64,000 nt of DNA. It comes from CAKZYD01 sp039814715 (GTDB lineage: Bacteria; Pseudomonadota; Alphaproteobacteria; Sphingomonadales; CAKZYD01). The notes under the pieces were generated by a model, which saw only the letters and a list, made by a program, of their open reading frames with translations, was not told where the DNA came from and did not search any database. The position numbers and the translations under genes were made by a program. The stretch spans positions 48,497 to 112,496 of the forward strand of contig JBCCAR010000006.1 in the NCBI GenBank assembly GCA_039814715.1. The letters are read 5' to 3'. Below are positions 18,383-25,896 of this stretch, in pieces (within the stretch, counting starts at the first letter, position 1; every line of letters starts with the position of its first letter).

Positions 18383-19308
18383 GCATTTTAGTTTTTGCTG
18401 ATCACGACAATGCAAGCCTGCGCGATGGCACCTTGAATGTCGTCACAGCTGCAGCCGCCATTGATAGCGACGTGCACATCCTTGTCTCCGGTAAGGATTG
18501 CGGCGGCGCAGCGGACCAAGCAGCTAAGGTTGCCGGCGTCACCAAAGTTCTGGTCGCAGACGACGCGATTTATGAGCATGACCTGGCTGAAAACGTAGCA
18601 CCGCTGATCCTTGGCCTGATGGATGGCTATAGCGGCATTCTTGCGTCTGCAAACACCACGGGCAAAAACGTGCTGCCCCGTGTCGCTGCGAAGCTCGATG
18701 TCCCGCAGATTTCCGATATTACAGCCGTCGTGGACGCCAATACTTTCGAGCGCCCCATTTATGCAGGCAATGCCATCGCCACAGTGCAAACAGCTGCAGC
18801 GAAAAAAGTCATCACTGTGCGTACCACCGGCTTTGAAAAAGCTGACGCAGAAGGCGGCAGCGCGGCCATAGAGGCGGTTGGCGCAGGCGCTGATTCGGGC
18901 AAATCCAGCTTTATCGGCCAGGAACTATCTAAATCAGACCGGCCTGAATTGACGGCTGCCGACATCATCGTCTCTGGCGGGCGCGGCATGGGCTCAGGCG
19001 AGAATTTCAACATCATTGAAGCGCTCGCCGATAAGCTTGGCGCGGCGGTTGGCGCTTCGCGTGCGGCGGTTGATGCTGGGTTTGTGCCCAATGATTATCA
19101 AGTGGGCCAGACGGGCAAAATTGTTGCACCGCAGCTTTATATCGCGGTCGGCATTTCTGGCGCCATCCAGCATTTGGCTGGTATGAAAGACTCTAAAATC
19201 ATTGTTGCTATCAACAAAGATGAAGAAGCGCCGATCTTTTCAGTGGCCGACTACGGCCTGGTCGCAGACCTGTTTGAAGCCGTGCCAGAGCTGACTGACA
19301 AAGTTTAA
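18379..19308 (+). CDS. etfA: Electron transfer flavoprotein alpha subunit
   Basis: A 309-residue EtfA, the FAD-binding partner of EtfB. The C-terminal FAD domain is clear: IIVSGGRGMGSGENF, GASRAAVDAGFVPNDYQVGQ, the TGKIVAPQLYIAVGISGAIQ signature, and INKDEEAPIFSVADYGLV. The ATGA overlap with etfB ensures equal synthesis. It is followed by a hairpin at 19341-19374 and then the hydroxybutyryl-CoA dehydrogenase gene. It would serve the acyl-CoA dehydrogenase at 25.9 kb. Confidence 0.96.
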   Translation: MSILVFADHDNASLRDGTLNVVTAAAAIDSDVHILVSGKDCGGAADQAAKVAGVTKVLVADDAIYEHDLAENVAPLILGLMDGYSGILASANTTGKNVLPRVAAKLDVPQISDITAVVDANTFERPIYAGNAIATVQTAAAKKVITVRTTGFEKADAEGGSAAIEAVGAGADSGKSSFIGQELSKSDRPELTAADIIVSGGRGMGSGENFNIIEALADKLGAAVGASRAAVDAGFVPNDYQVGQTGKIVAPQLYIAVGISGAIQHLAGMKDSKIIVAINKDEEAPIFSVADYGLVADLFEAVPELTDKV

Positions 19309-19340
19309 TCCTGCGGCACCAAAAGCAGAAAATCATTGCG

Positions 19341-19374
19341 CAGGGCGGGATGGCACGATAGCCATTCCGCCCTG
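19341..19374 (+). terminator. Long hairpin after etfBA, probable transcription attenuator or terminator
   Basis: CAGGGCGGGATGGC (19341-19354) and GCCATTCCGCCCTG (19361-19374) pair over 14 bases with one G-T wobble around a six-base loop ACGATA. No T run follows, so it may be a Rho-dependent or RNA-stabilising structure rather than a simple terminator. Confidence 0.55.
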
Positions 19375-19445
19375 ACTTGTATCGCAGTGCAGCAAAGTTT
19401 ACACACTGTATTGTCTAAAATAATTAAAATTGGAGTGTTAACCCA

Positions 19446-20318
19446 ATGAAAACAATGGGCGTGATTGGCGCGGGGCAAATGGGCAATGGCATTGCTCATG
19501 TGGCTGCTTTGGCGGGCCTTGACGTTGTCATGTCTGATTTAGACTTGGAACGCTCAAAGGTCGGCATTGAGACAATCTCCCACAATATGCGTCGCCAAGT
19601 CTCCAAATCCATCATCACGCAAGACCAAATGGATACAGCCATTGCCCGCATTCAGCCGGTCGATACACTGGCAGCGTTGAGCCATGTGGATATTGCCGTC
19701 GAAGCGGCAACTGAAAACGAAGAGATCAAAAAACAGATCCTGCAAAACCTCTGCAAGGACTTAAACGCGGACGCTGTGATTGCGACCAACACCTCGTCGC
19801 TTTCCATCACGCGCCTTGCCTCTGTCACCGATCGGCCCGAAAAGTTCATGGGTATGCATTTTATGAACCCAGTGCCGCTGATGAAGTTGGTGGAGGTGAT
19901 CCGCGGCATCCAAACCGATCAAGACACCTTCACTAACATCACAGCTCTGGCCAATAGCCTTGGCAAAGTGGTGGTCAATTCAGAAGATTTTCCAGCCTTT
20001 ATCGTGAACCGTATCTTGGTGCCGATGATCAATGAAGCGGTCTATACGCTCTATGAAGGCGTTGGCTCCGTCGGCTCGATTGATGCGGCCATGAAGCTCG
20101 GCGCCAACCATCCCATGGGCCCGCTGCAGCTGGCCGATTTCATTGGCCTCGATACCTGCTTGTCGATCATGCAGGTGCTCTATGAGGGCCTAGCAGACAG
20201 CAAGTACCGCCCCTGCCCGCTCTTGGTGAAATATGTGGAAGCTGGCTGGTTGGGACAAAAAACCAACCGCGGCTTTTATGACTACCGCGGCGACGGCGAG
20301 CCTGAACCGACGCGCTAG
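19446..20318 (+). CDS. 3-hydroxybutyryl-CoA dehydrogenase
   Basis: A 290-residue single-function 3-hydroxyacyl-CoA dehydrogenase that oxidises or reduces short-chain 3-hydroxyacyl-CoA with NAD(P). The Rossmann motif is GVIGAGQMGNGIAHVAA; FMGMHFMNPVPLMKLVEVI supplies the catalytic His-Glu region; FVNRILVPMINEAV and the C-terminal dimerisation domain follow. GGAG lies about 11 bases before the ATG. Its TAG stop is the first three bases of the inverted-repeat element described next. Position after etfBA suggests a shared role in fatty-acid or polyhydroxybutyrate metabolism. Confidence 0.93.
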   Translation: MKTMGVIGAGQMGNGIAHVAALAGLDVVMSDLDLERSKVGIETISHNMRRQVSKSIITQDQMDTAIARIQPVDTLAALSHVDIAVEAATENEEIKKQILQNLCKDLNADAVIATNTSSLSITRLASVTDRPEKFMGMHFMNPVPLMKLVEVIRGIQTDQDTFTNITALANSLGKVVVNSEDFPAFIVNRILVPMINEAVYTLYEGVGSVGSIDAAMKLGANHPMGPLQLADFIGLDTCLSIMQVLYEGLADSKYRPCPLLVKYVEAGWLGQKTNRGFYDYRGDGEPEPTR

Positions 20319-20583
20319 AGCACGTTTCACCCAATGAGAGCCATTTGACCAGATTTAGGTTTTTTGCTGGTCAGGAGGGGGCATTGCAGTGATGCCATAG
20401 CATCACAAAATGTGCACGACGCAGCCAGCGGAAAACCTAAACTGGCCCTTCGGGTGCCGTCATAGAGCGCGTGGGGTGCGTTGCACGCTTTGTCCGATGC
20501 GCCCGCATCGCACTGCAGCGCGCGCCTGCCCCACGTGCTCTATGACGGCATCAAATGGCTCTCATTGGGTGAAACGTGCTCTA
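20316..20583. repeat. 268-base multi-armed inverted-repeat element between convergent genes
   Basis: The outer arms 20316-20348 and 20551-20583 are perfect 33-base inverted repeats. Inside, abutting hairpins can form: 20349-20370 with 20425-20445, and 20455-20476 with 20529-20550 (one mismatch in 22). They are separated by CCCTTCGGG (20446-20454), itself a mini-hairpin. Each large arm has a further hairpin in its loop (GTGATGC-cata-GCATCAC at 20389-20406; GATGC-gccc-GCATC near 20494-20507). The terminal TAG/CTA supplies the stop codons of both flanking convergent genes. TA at both edges would fit a TA target duplication of an IS630/Tc1-type MITE. No second copy was seen here. Confidence 0.85.
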
Positions 20584-21213
20584 AAGCGTCGGGCCCTGAA
20601 ACACAAAGGCTGTATATTCCCAAAGGCCATAGTCGCTGCGAAAGGTGAAGTGGCGGCTGAGCTTGGTTTTGAAGAGCCTGGCTGCCTCGTCAAAGGGCAG
20701 GTAAAAAAGCTTATCGTCCTGCCAATCAGCGTGCGGGGCCATGAAATTTACGGCCAGCCCTCTGCGGCAGGCGGGGAACACAGCTGATAACAGGGATGCT
20801 GCAAAGTCCGCCGCCTCAGCCACACTCATGCCAGCACGCACAGTGAAGACACCGTTTAGGACAGCATAGTCAACGCTGCCGGGGGCGAGTGGGTTTTCAA
20901 TCAAATCTCGCGCTTCAAACTGCCCATCTGGCCTGCGTTGCTGCGCCGCCCGCACCATAGCAGGCGAGATATCGACCCCGTGGTAGCGCAGGTTCGGCGC
21001 GGGGGCATGGCTCGTAAGATAATCAAGGAAAAACCCAGGGCCGCAGCCCACATCGAGAATATCAAGCGGCGTATCGGTCCAATCAAAGCAGGATGCCATG
21101 ACGTCAAAACGGGTCCGCATGCTCGCTTCATCGGGCCAATCCACGCCTTTATGCGTTGGTCCGTGGGCATCCAAACACGCTTCATAATAGTCTTTGAGGC
21201 GCAAATAGCTCAT
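20581..21213 (-). CDS. SAM-dependent class I methyltransferase
   Basis: A 210-residue methyltransferase. Motif I is ILDVGCGPGFFLDYL (about 52-66), followed by the acidic YHGVDISPAMV and, later, YAVLNGVFTV as motif IV. The substrate is unknown. Its start overlaps the stop of the upstream glycosidase-like gene by four bases, so the pair may modify the same carbohydrate or surface polymer; this is inference. The stop codon lies in the terminal bases of the inverted-repeat element. Confidence 0.8.
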   Translation of the reverse strand: MSYLRLKDYYEACLDAHGPTHKGVDWPDEASMRTRFDVMASCFDWTDTPLDILDVGCGPGFFLDYLTSHAPAPNLRYHGVDISPAMVRAAQQRRPDGQFEARDLIENPLAPGSVDYAVLNGVFTVRAGMSVAEAADFAASLLSAVFPACRRGLAVNFMAPHADWQDDKLFYLPFDEAARLFKTKLSRHFTFRSDYGLWEYTAFVFQGPTL

Positions 21214-22136
21214 GCCGCTTTTGCCTTCGATGCGGCGTGCGAGCGCGTGGCCCAGCCAAGGCCGCTGCGGCCATAGCCATTGCCGTTATATAGCAGAATA
21301 TCCTTGCCCCCCAACTGAAACAGAACCGGGTAGGCCTGCATCTCACTGTCCCAATCACTGGCCGGGATGGCAACGGGCGTTTCATCGCGTACCCAGCTGG
21401 CGCCTTCTTTAAAGGCCCGCCATATGCGGTAGCGATCGCCGCGCGCAACGAAATAAAGCACGTCTTGGCCATCTTCTTGCGCGAGGCAAGGTTTACCAAG
21501 GGCGTATTCACTGGAGTCGCGGTGGGCAATAGCGGGTGCCGTCTCGGTGCTCCAGTGCAGGCCGTCTTTGGATGTGGTTTCGCGCACGGCGTAATAGTGC
21601 TTTGGCGCCCCGCCTTCGCTGCGCCAACCATCAAAGGAGGTATAGAACATACGCCATTGGCCCGGCCCCTCATAGCGCACACAGCAGCTGGCAGAGCCGT
21701 AAGGTTCAGCGTCGGTCAGCGGCAAAATGGGCGCGCGGCTTAATTTGCTAAATGGCTTGTCCCAGCCGTCCGAAACAGCAACGCCAATACCATGGTGCAT
21801 GGCAACCGAATGGCCTTTGAGCCAGCCCACATAATAGAGCCAAAGCTTGCCTTCCGCCTCGACCAGCCAAGGGTAGGCAGCGCCGTCCCCATCAAATGTC
21901 CCAAGCGGGCCCACGTCCACAACCGGCTCGCCAATACCCGTTATGCGCGGGGATGGGCCGGAGAAATCCACATCCACCGGACCAATGCGTGAGACATTGT
22001 GGTCATCGCGGCCCGTAATGAAAAACCGCACATGATTTTGCGAGAAGACATAGGGCGCAGCAGGCCCAGCAAAGCTGGACATCCACCACACCATTGGGTT
22101 GGGCTTAATGAGAAGGCCTTGGGGGTTCCATGTCAT
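21210..22136 (-). CDS. Glycoside-hydrolase-like five-bladed beta-propeller protein (GH43/GH32-like)
   Basis: A 308-residue protein without signal peptide. Repeated blade-like segments are visible: PWLVEAEGKLWLYYVGW, YGSASCCVRYEGPGQWRMFYTSF and PCLAQEDGQDVLYFVARGDRYRIW, resembling bacterial glucosyl hydrolases of the GH43/GH32-type propeller fold. The catalytic acid pair cannot be assigned with confidence. The four-base overlap with a methyltransferase gene suggests a two-gene carbohydrate-processing operon. Exact activity is unknown, and a role in polysaccharide or glycan tailoring is inference. Confidence 0.6.
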   Translation of the reverse strand: MTWNPQGLLIKPNPMVWWMSSFAGPAAPYVFSQNHVRFFITGRDDHNVSRIGPVDVDFSGPSPRITGIGEPVVDVGPLGTFDGDGAAYPWLVEAEGKLWLYYVGWLKGHSVAMHHGIGVAVSDGWDKPFSKLSRAPILPLTDAEPYGSASCCVRYEGPGQWRMFYTSFDGWRSEGGAPKHYYAVRETTSKDGLHWSTETAPAIAHRDSSEYALGKPCLAQEDGQDVLYFVARGDRYRIWRAFKEGASWVRDETPVAIPASDWDSEMQAYPVLFQLGGKDILLYNGNGYGRSGLGWATRSHAASKAKAA

Positions 22137-22160
22137 GGCCGGACCATGACGCCAAGAGGG

Positions 22161-23228
22161 TTAATCTTTCCTTGTCGCCGCCGCCTTTTCCTTCAGCAAA
22201 AGGGCGCGTTTGCGCTCTACGCCCCACCGGTAGCCGCCAAGGCCCCCATCGCGGCGGATAACCCGGTGGCACGGAATGGCAAGCGAATGCTGATTGGCAG
22301 CGCAGGCACTGGCCACCGCGCGCACGGCCTTCGGCGCGCCGATATCAGCGGCAATCTGGCTATAGGTACGCGTTTCGCCAAGCGGTATAGCTTGCAGCGC
22401 TTTCCAAACACGCTGCTGAAAGGCGGTCCCGCGAATGTCCAGCGGCAAGCTTTTGGCCCGACTAGGCTCGTCGGCCAACGCTGCCGCCTGCGCTGCCCAA
22501 GCATCAAAGCGCGCATCGCCTGCACCAAGCTCCGCCTGGGGATAGGCCGCTTCCATCTCTTGGAGCAACGCGCCCGGGTCATCGCCAAGCGCAAGCATGC
22601 ATATCCCTGCGTCGCTAGCCGCGACAAGCAAGCTGCCAAGCGCTGTTTCGGCAAGGGCAAAACGGATGGCCTGACCCTTCCCGCCGGCGCGGTGCGCGGA
22701 AGGCGTCATCCCAAGTGTTTGCTTCGCCTCAGCGTAAAACCGCGCTGCCGCATTGTAGCCCGCGTCATAGAGCGCCTGCGTGACCGTCGGGGCGGCGCGC
22801 AAAGCGCAGGCGACGCGCGCGCGGCGTAGCGCGGCGGCATAGTCTTTAGGCGATAGACCCAAGACGGCTTTAAAGCTGCGCTGGAATTGGGGTGCAGATA
22901 CACCGGCCTGCGCCGACAGAGCAGCAAGCGATGGCGGTGACTGCGAATCCGCGATCGCCTGGCACGCATCGATAATTCGCTGGGTGAGGCCATCGCTTCC
23001 ATGCATGCGCGGTTTGCAGCGCTTGCAGGCGCGAAAGCCAGCGGCCTCGGCATCCGCCATGCTGGAAAAGAAGCGCACGTTCTCAGGTTTTGGCGGCCGC
23101 GCGCGGCAATCTGGCAAGCAGTAAATGCCGGTCGTGACGACAGCGATAAACACCCGGCCTTCTTCTTGGCGCGCGGCTACAGCCGCCTCTAGCCACTGTC
23201 GATGCGCCTCTGCCTTTGGCCAGCTCAT
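22161..23228 (-). CDS. ada: Ada: methylphosphotriester/O6-methylguanine methyltransferase and transcription activator
   Basis: A 355-residue bifunctional DNA repair protein. The N-terminal domain has the zinc cysteines in GIYCLPDCRARPP and FRACKRCKP, one of which accepts methyl from phosphotriesters. An AraC-type helix-turn-helix follows (SLAALSAQAGVSAPQFQRSF, TVTQALYDAGYNAAARFY). The C-terminal domain ends with the active-site LAIPCHRVIRRDGGLGGY, whose Cys takes O6-methyl groups. ATG 23228 has GGAG nine bases upstream, while the ATG at 23276 adds 16 unneeded residues. Methylated Ada typically activates its own gene. A second alkylation-repair gene, tag, lies at 38 kb. Confidence 0.94.
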   Translation of the reverse strand: MSWPKAEAHRQWLEAAVAARQEEGRVFIAVVTTGIYCLPDCRARPPKPENVRFFSSMADAEAAGFRACKRCKPRMHGSDGLTQRIIDACQAIADSQSPPSLAALSAQAGVSAPQFQRSFKAVLGLSPKDYAAALRRARVACALRAAPTVTQALYDAGYNAAARFYAEAKQTLGMTPSAHRAGGKGQAIRFALAETALGSLLVAASDAGICMLALGDDPGALLQEMEAAYPQAELGAGDARFDAWAAQAAALADEPSRAKSLPLDIRGTAFQQRVWKALQAIPLGETRTYSQIAADIGAPKAVRAVASACAANQHSLAIPCHRVIRRDGGLGGYRWGVERKRALLLKEKAAATRKD

Positions 23229-23371
23229 GACTGCGTCTCCATTTGGTTTGTGCCTATCAATGATAGAATGAAACAAAATAGTACGCTGCGTGCATCTCGT
23301 TTCTTGCAGCCATATTGTGCCAGCTAGGCCAAAACGATTATAGTTTAGACTTCGTCTAGCAGGAGGGTTTC

Positions 23372-23950
23372 ATGACGATATTAGTCGCAGGTTTGGTGAT
23401 CTTTTTCTCAACCCATCTTTTTACGACCTTTCGCAGCCGCGCGGCGGGGCAAGACATTAAAGAGCGCATGGGCGAGAAAGCCTATATGGGCATTTATTCG
23501 ATCATCTCTATCATTGGCTTTGGGCTGATCATTTGGGGCTATAACGCCGCCCCGGGCGGGGACCCGTTGTTCGTGACGCCGCTGGCGCTGCGCTGGGTGT
23601 CTGCCTTGCTGCTCCTCCTCGGCTTTGTATTGCTGGTCGCCGCTTTCGCGCCTGCCGGAAAAATCAAGCGCTGGGCGAAACACCCCATGATCACCGCGGT
23701 TGGTATGTGGGGGCTTGCCCATCTGCTCTATGGCGGAGACTTGGTCGCCGTGCTGATTTTTGGCAGCTTTTTGGTCTACGCTGTCCTTGACCGGCTGATG
23801 GTGATGCGGCGGCCAGACCCTGTTTTTGAAGGCGCACCAAGCGAAACCGGCGATGTGATCGCCATTTTAGGCGGCGCTTTCACCTTTTTCGCCTTTGTTT
23901 ATGGGCTTCATAAGCTTTTATGGGGTATTGCGCCTGTTCTGCCGTTTTAA
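23372..23950 (+). CDS. NnrU family membrane protein
   Basis: A 192-residue integral membrane protein with about five or six helices. RAAGQDIKERMGEKAYMGIYS (read in parts) and IKRWAKHPMITAVGMWGLAHLL match the NnrU family, named from a gene near nitric-oxide reductase in Rhodobacter and related in part to NnrU/isoprenoid desaturase membrane proteins. No denitrification genes are in the window, so the function here is open. AGGAGGG precedes the ATG. The following lipid/secreted protein gene is 14 bases downstream and likely cotranscribed. Confidence 0.8.
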   Translation: MTILVAGLVIFFSTHLFTTFRSRAAGQDIKERMGEKAYMGIYSIISIIGFGLIIWGYNAAPGGDPLFVTPLALRWVSALLLLLGFVLLVAAFAPAGKIKRWAKHPMITAVGMWGLAHLLYGGDLVAVLIFGSFLVYAVLDRLMVMRRPDPVFEGAPSETGDVIAILGGAFTFFAFVYGLHKLLWGIAPVLPF

Positions 23951-23964
23951 CCCAAGGAGAGCCT

Positions 23965-24393
23965 ATGCGCCCCGCCTGTTTTGCCATTCTGTGCGGCCTC
24001 ATGCTGATAAGTGCGCCCACTTACGCCGAGCTGCCCGGCGCGCCCAAGCCAGTGGCTGGCAGTTTGCTAGATGCGCCTGAAAGCGCAAGCGATCTTGCTG
24101 GCCGATGGTCCATTACCATGCTGCACGGCAATGAGGGCGAGCCCACCCAAGAAGAGCTGGTCATATCCTCCGCATCGCCCGGCAACATTCAAGGCGGCTT
24201 TCTTGGCGCCCCCTTTGGCCAAAGCGCCATGCGCGCCGTGGGCAAGACGACTGTGTTTTACGCACAAACGGACGATGGCACCGGCCCCGTCTACCACAGC
24301 GGCCGTTTGGTAGACGGCGTTGTCACCGGCCAAAGCTATTTTTCTAACCGCAAAGAGTTACAGATATGGCAAGGTCGGCAGATGGTTGACTAA
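23965..24393 (+). CDS. Secreted small protein of unknown function
   Basis: A 142-residue protein beginning with a cleavable signal peptide (MRPACFAILCGLMLISAPTYA). The mature part contains LAGRWSITMLHGNEG and YSGRLVDG-like short beta-strand patterns (actual: VYHSGRLVDGVVTGQSYF), suggesting a small beta-barrel or lipocalin-like fold, but I cannot assign a family. AAGGAGA lies five bases before ATG 23965, which decides this start over the earlier alternatives within the NnrU gene. It ends 15 bases from the convergent accessory cassette. Confidence 0.6.
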   Translation: MRPACFAILCGLMLISAPTYAELPGAPKPVAGSLLDAPESASDLAGRWSITMLHGNEGEPTQEELVISSASPGNIQGGFLGAPFGQSAMRAVGKTTVFYAQTDDGTGPVYHSGRLVDGVVTGQSYFSNRKELQIWQGRQMVD

Positions 24394-24408
24394 TTTTGAT
24401 TTAGAAAC

Positions 24409-24762
24409 TCACTTCGACAGTTGCCTTTGCGCAATCAGTGATACTACGCCGCCGATGCTGCCGCTAAATAGGAACGATTGAATTCGGTCTAGTTGGGCTG
24501 CTGATAACCACTGCCAAGCGCAAGGGGTGAGATAATGCCATGCCCAAGCAACTAAAGAGGATATAAACAGCATTGCGAAAACCGCTGTCAAAATGACTAC
24601 AAGCAAACCATAAACCTTGAGCCAACGTAGATCATTTTTGTTCCTCTGTCCCTGAAGCGCTTTTGGGTCGGCCCATTTTTCCTGTTCCTGAACTGCTTTG
24701 GGGTCCGCCTCTGCCCAAGGCGGGATTTCTCCGCTGTCAGGCGGCGGAACGTCTGTAGGCAT
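24409..24762 (-). CDS. Small membrane protein paired with Panacea gene, candidate toxin
   Basis: A 117-residue protein. Residues 1-45 are hydrophilic, with a short repeated motif (ADPKAVQEQEKW and ADPKALQGQR). A long hydrophobic helix spans about 47-74 and a shorter one about 95-111 (SFLFSGSIGGVVSLIA). Its first 26 bases overlap the 3' end of the Panacea gene in another frame, a sign of translational coupling. Panacea-domain antitoxins are known to neutralise diverse toxins, including membrane-active ones, so a toxin role is plausible but unproven. Base composition is more AT-rich than neighbouring core genes. Confidence 0.6.
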   Translation of the reverse strand: MPTDVPPPDSGEIPPWAEADPKAVQEQEKWADPKALQGQRNKNDLRWLKVYGLLVVILTAVFAMLFISSLVAWAWHYLTPCAWQWLSAAQLDRIQSFLFSGSIGGVVSLIAQRQLSK

Positions 24763-25207
24763 CCAGCTTCTCAGTATAGTGTTTACGTATCAATTCATCT
24801 GGAATTTCAATGTGAAGGGCATCTTCTTCATAGACTTGGTGCCAAGGCGTTCCATTTTTATGTGTCAGACTTGAAAGTGCGAAACCAGATAGGTGTCCAT
24901 ACTTTTTAAAAATATCGTCAAGAAACCCGAGTATTTCCTTATCTATCGCCACTTCCTCGTTTTCATTGATTTTTGAATGTGGAATGTGATCACGGCCATA
25001 TTTTTTCGTTGCATAGTACAAATCCGGGATCACAGGCCCAAACTTCCAAGCCTCAATTCTATCCTTGAATAAGTCGATACCCAAGATAGCGAGAGCCCAC
25101 CCATGCGCAATATAAACCAACTTCATTAGTTGAAGTGGCGTAAGAGATCGTCCTGAGCGCTTGGCGATTTTCAATATTTCATTCGCGATGGTTACAGCAT
25201 CGTACAT
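24737..25207 (-). CDS. Panacea (SocA/DUF4065)-domain protein, probable antitoxin
   Basis: A 156-residue protein of the Panacea/DUF4065 family, as in the Caulobacter SocA antitoxin. Recognisable segments are LTPLQLMKLVYIAHGWAL (about 21-38), then KFGPVIPDLYYATKKYG (about 55-71), and the C-terminal LSSLTHKNGTPWHQVYEE (about 112-129). SocA is an adaptor antitoxin; other members act as versatile antitoxins. AGGAGA precedes the ATG by eight bases. It is the first gene of a two-gene unit with the overlapping membrane protein, and is divergent from the MerR-type regulator with 158 bases between the starts. Confidence 0.82.
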   Translation of the reverse strand: MYDAVTIANEILKIAKRSGRSLTPLQLMKLVYIAHGWALAILGIDLFKDRIEAWKFGPVIPDLYYATKKYGRDHIPHSKINENEEVAIDKEILGFLDDIFKKYGHLSGFALSSLTHKNGTPWHQVYEEDALHIEIPDELIRKHYTEKLDAYRRSAA

Positions 25208-25281
25208 GTCTTGTTCTCCTACTGATGAAATAAGCCTGATCCATCAAATTTGCAAATCACTTGTTTAGCCTCATCAACTCA

Positions 25282-25298
25282 TTTAGAGCATCTCTAAA
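25282..25298. promoter_or_regulatory. 17-base palindrome TTTAGAG-cat-CTCTAAA in the divergent promoter region
   Basis: A perfect 7-3-7 palindrome sits six bases from the larger MerR-site palindrome, in the space between the Panacea gene and the MerR-type regulator. It may be an operator for either direction. No regulator can be assigned from sequence. Confidence 0.4.
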
Positions 25299-25304
25299 CA
25301 TTTC

Positions 25305-25333
25305 TTGACGTTTACGTAAACGTCAACTACTCT
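25305..25333 (+). promoter_or_regulatory. Promoter with embedded 22-base operator of the MerR-type regulator
   Basis: Bases 25305-25326 form a perfect 22-base palindrome with half-site TTGACGTTTAC. The same bases give a -35 TTGACG (25305-25310), a 17-base spacer and a weak -10 TACTCT (25328-25333). The operator thus covers the -35 and spacer, as is usual for MerR-family sites. It resembles the ACGTAAACGT-centred motifs reported for LiuR-type regulators of acyl-CoA catabolism. Start of the regulator gene is 32 bases downstream of the -10. Confidence 0.6.
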
Positions 25334-25365
25334 CCCGCTGACTCGATTGGGAGATATGGTAGATC

Positions 25366-25863
25366 ATGGCGCAAGAGCCAGCTGCAAGCCGGGATGGAAT
25401 GATGCGTGAGCTTAAGGCGCTGCGCGTTCATGACACGCCTGACGGCCAAGAGACCTTCCGCATTGCTGAACTGTCGCAGGAGTTTGGCATCACCGCTCGC
25501 ACCATCCGCTTTTATGAAAGCCAAGGCCTGCTCACCCCCATTCGCGACGGCCAAAACCGGATTTATTCGCGCCAAGACCGAGCGAAGCTAGCTTGGATAT
25601 TGCGCGGCAAGCGCGTTGGCTTCTCTCTGACCGACATTAAAGAAATGCTCGACCTGTACGGCGCAGGCGATGGCCGCATGAAGCAGCGCGCTGTGACGCT
25701 GTCTAAATGCCGCCAGCGCATTTCAGACTTGCAAAGCCAGCGCGCAGACATTGATGCGACCATTCAAGAATTGCAGACGTTCTGCATCACCTTAGAAAAC
25801 CTGGTGATGGAGCAAGATAACACCCGGTCGCACAGCCCATGGGCTGACGACGAAGGCCAATAA
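25366..25863 (+). CDS. MerR-family regulator of acyl-CoA catabolism (LiuR-like)
   Basis: A 165-residue regulator with the MerR helix-turn-helix (FRIAELSQEFGITARTIRFY, about 31-50, then ESQGLLTP), a second wing (RIYSRQDRAKLAWILRGKRV) and a long coiled-coil dimer helix (about 105-150). No metal-binding cysteine cluster is present, which fits the LiuR group rather than metal sensors. ATG 25366 is used; ATGs at 25399 and 25402 are alternatives. It directly precedes the acyl-CoA dehydrogenase gene by 33 bases, so it probably controls its own operon through the palindrome upstream. Confidence 0.8.
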   Translation: MAQEPAASRDGMMRELKALRVHDTPDGQETFRIAELSQEFGITARTIRFYESQGLLTPIRDGQNRIYSRQDRAKLAWILRGKRVGFSLTDIKEMLDLYGAGDGRMKQRAVTLSKCRQRISDLQSQRADIDATIQELQTFCITLENLVMEQDNTRSHSPWADDEGQ

Positions 25864-25896
25864 GAACACCAAAACCCTGACGGAAAGGAGCTTGAC

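Noticed and set aside
19397..19421. A sigma70 promoter (TTTACA ... ATAATT) before the hydroxybutyryl-CoA dehydrogenase gene
   Set aside because: The -10 match is weak and other spacings fit equally poorly; not reported as a feature.
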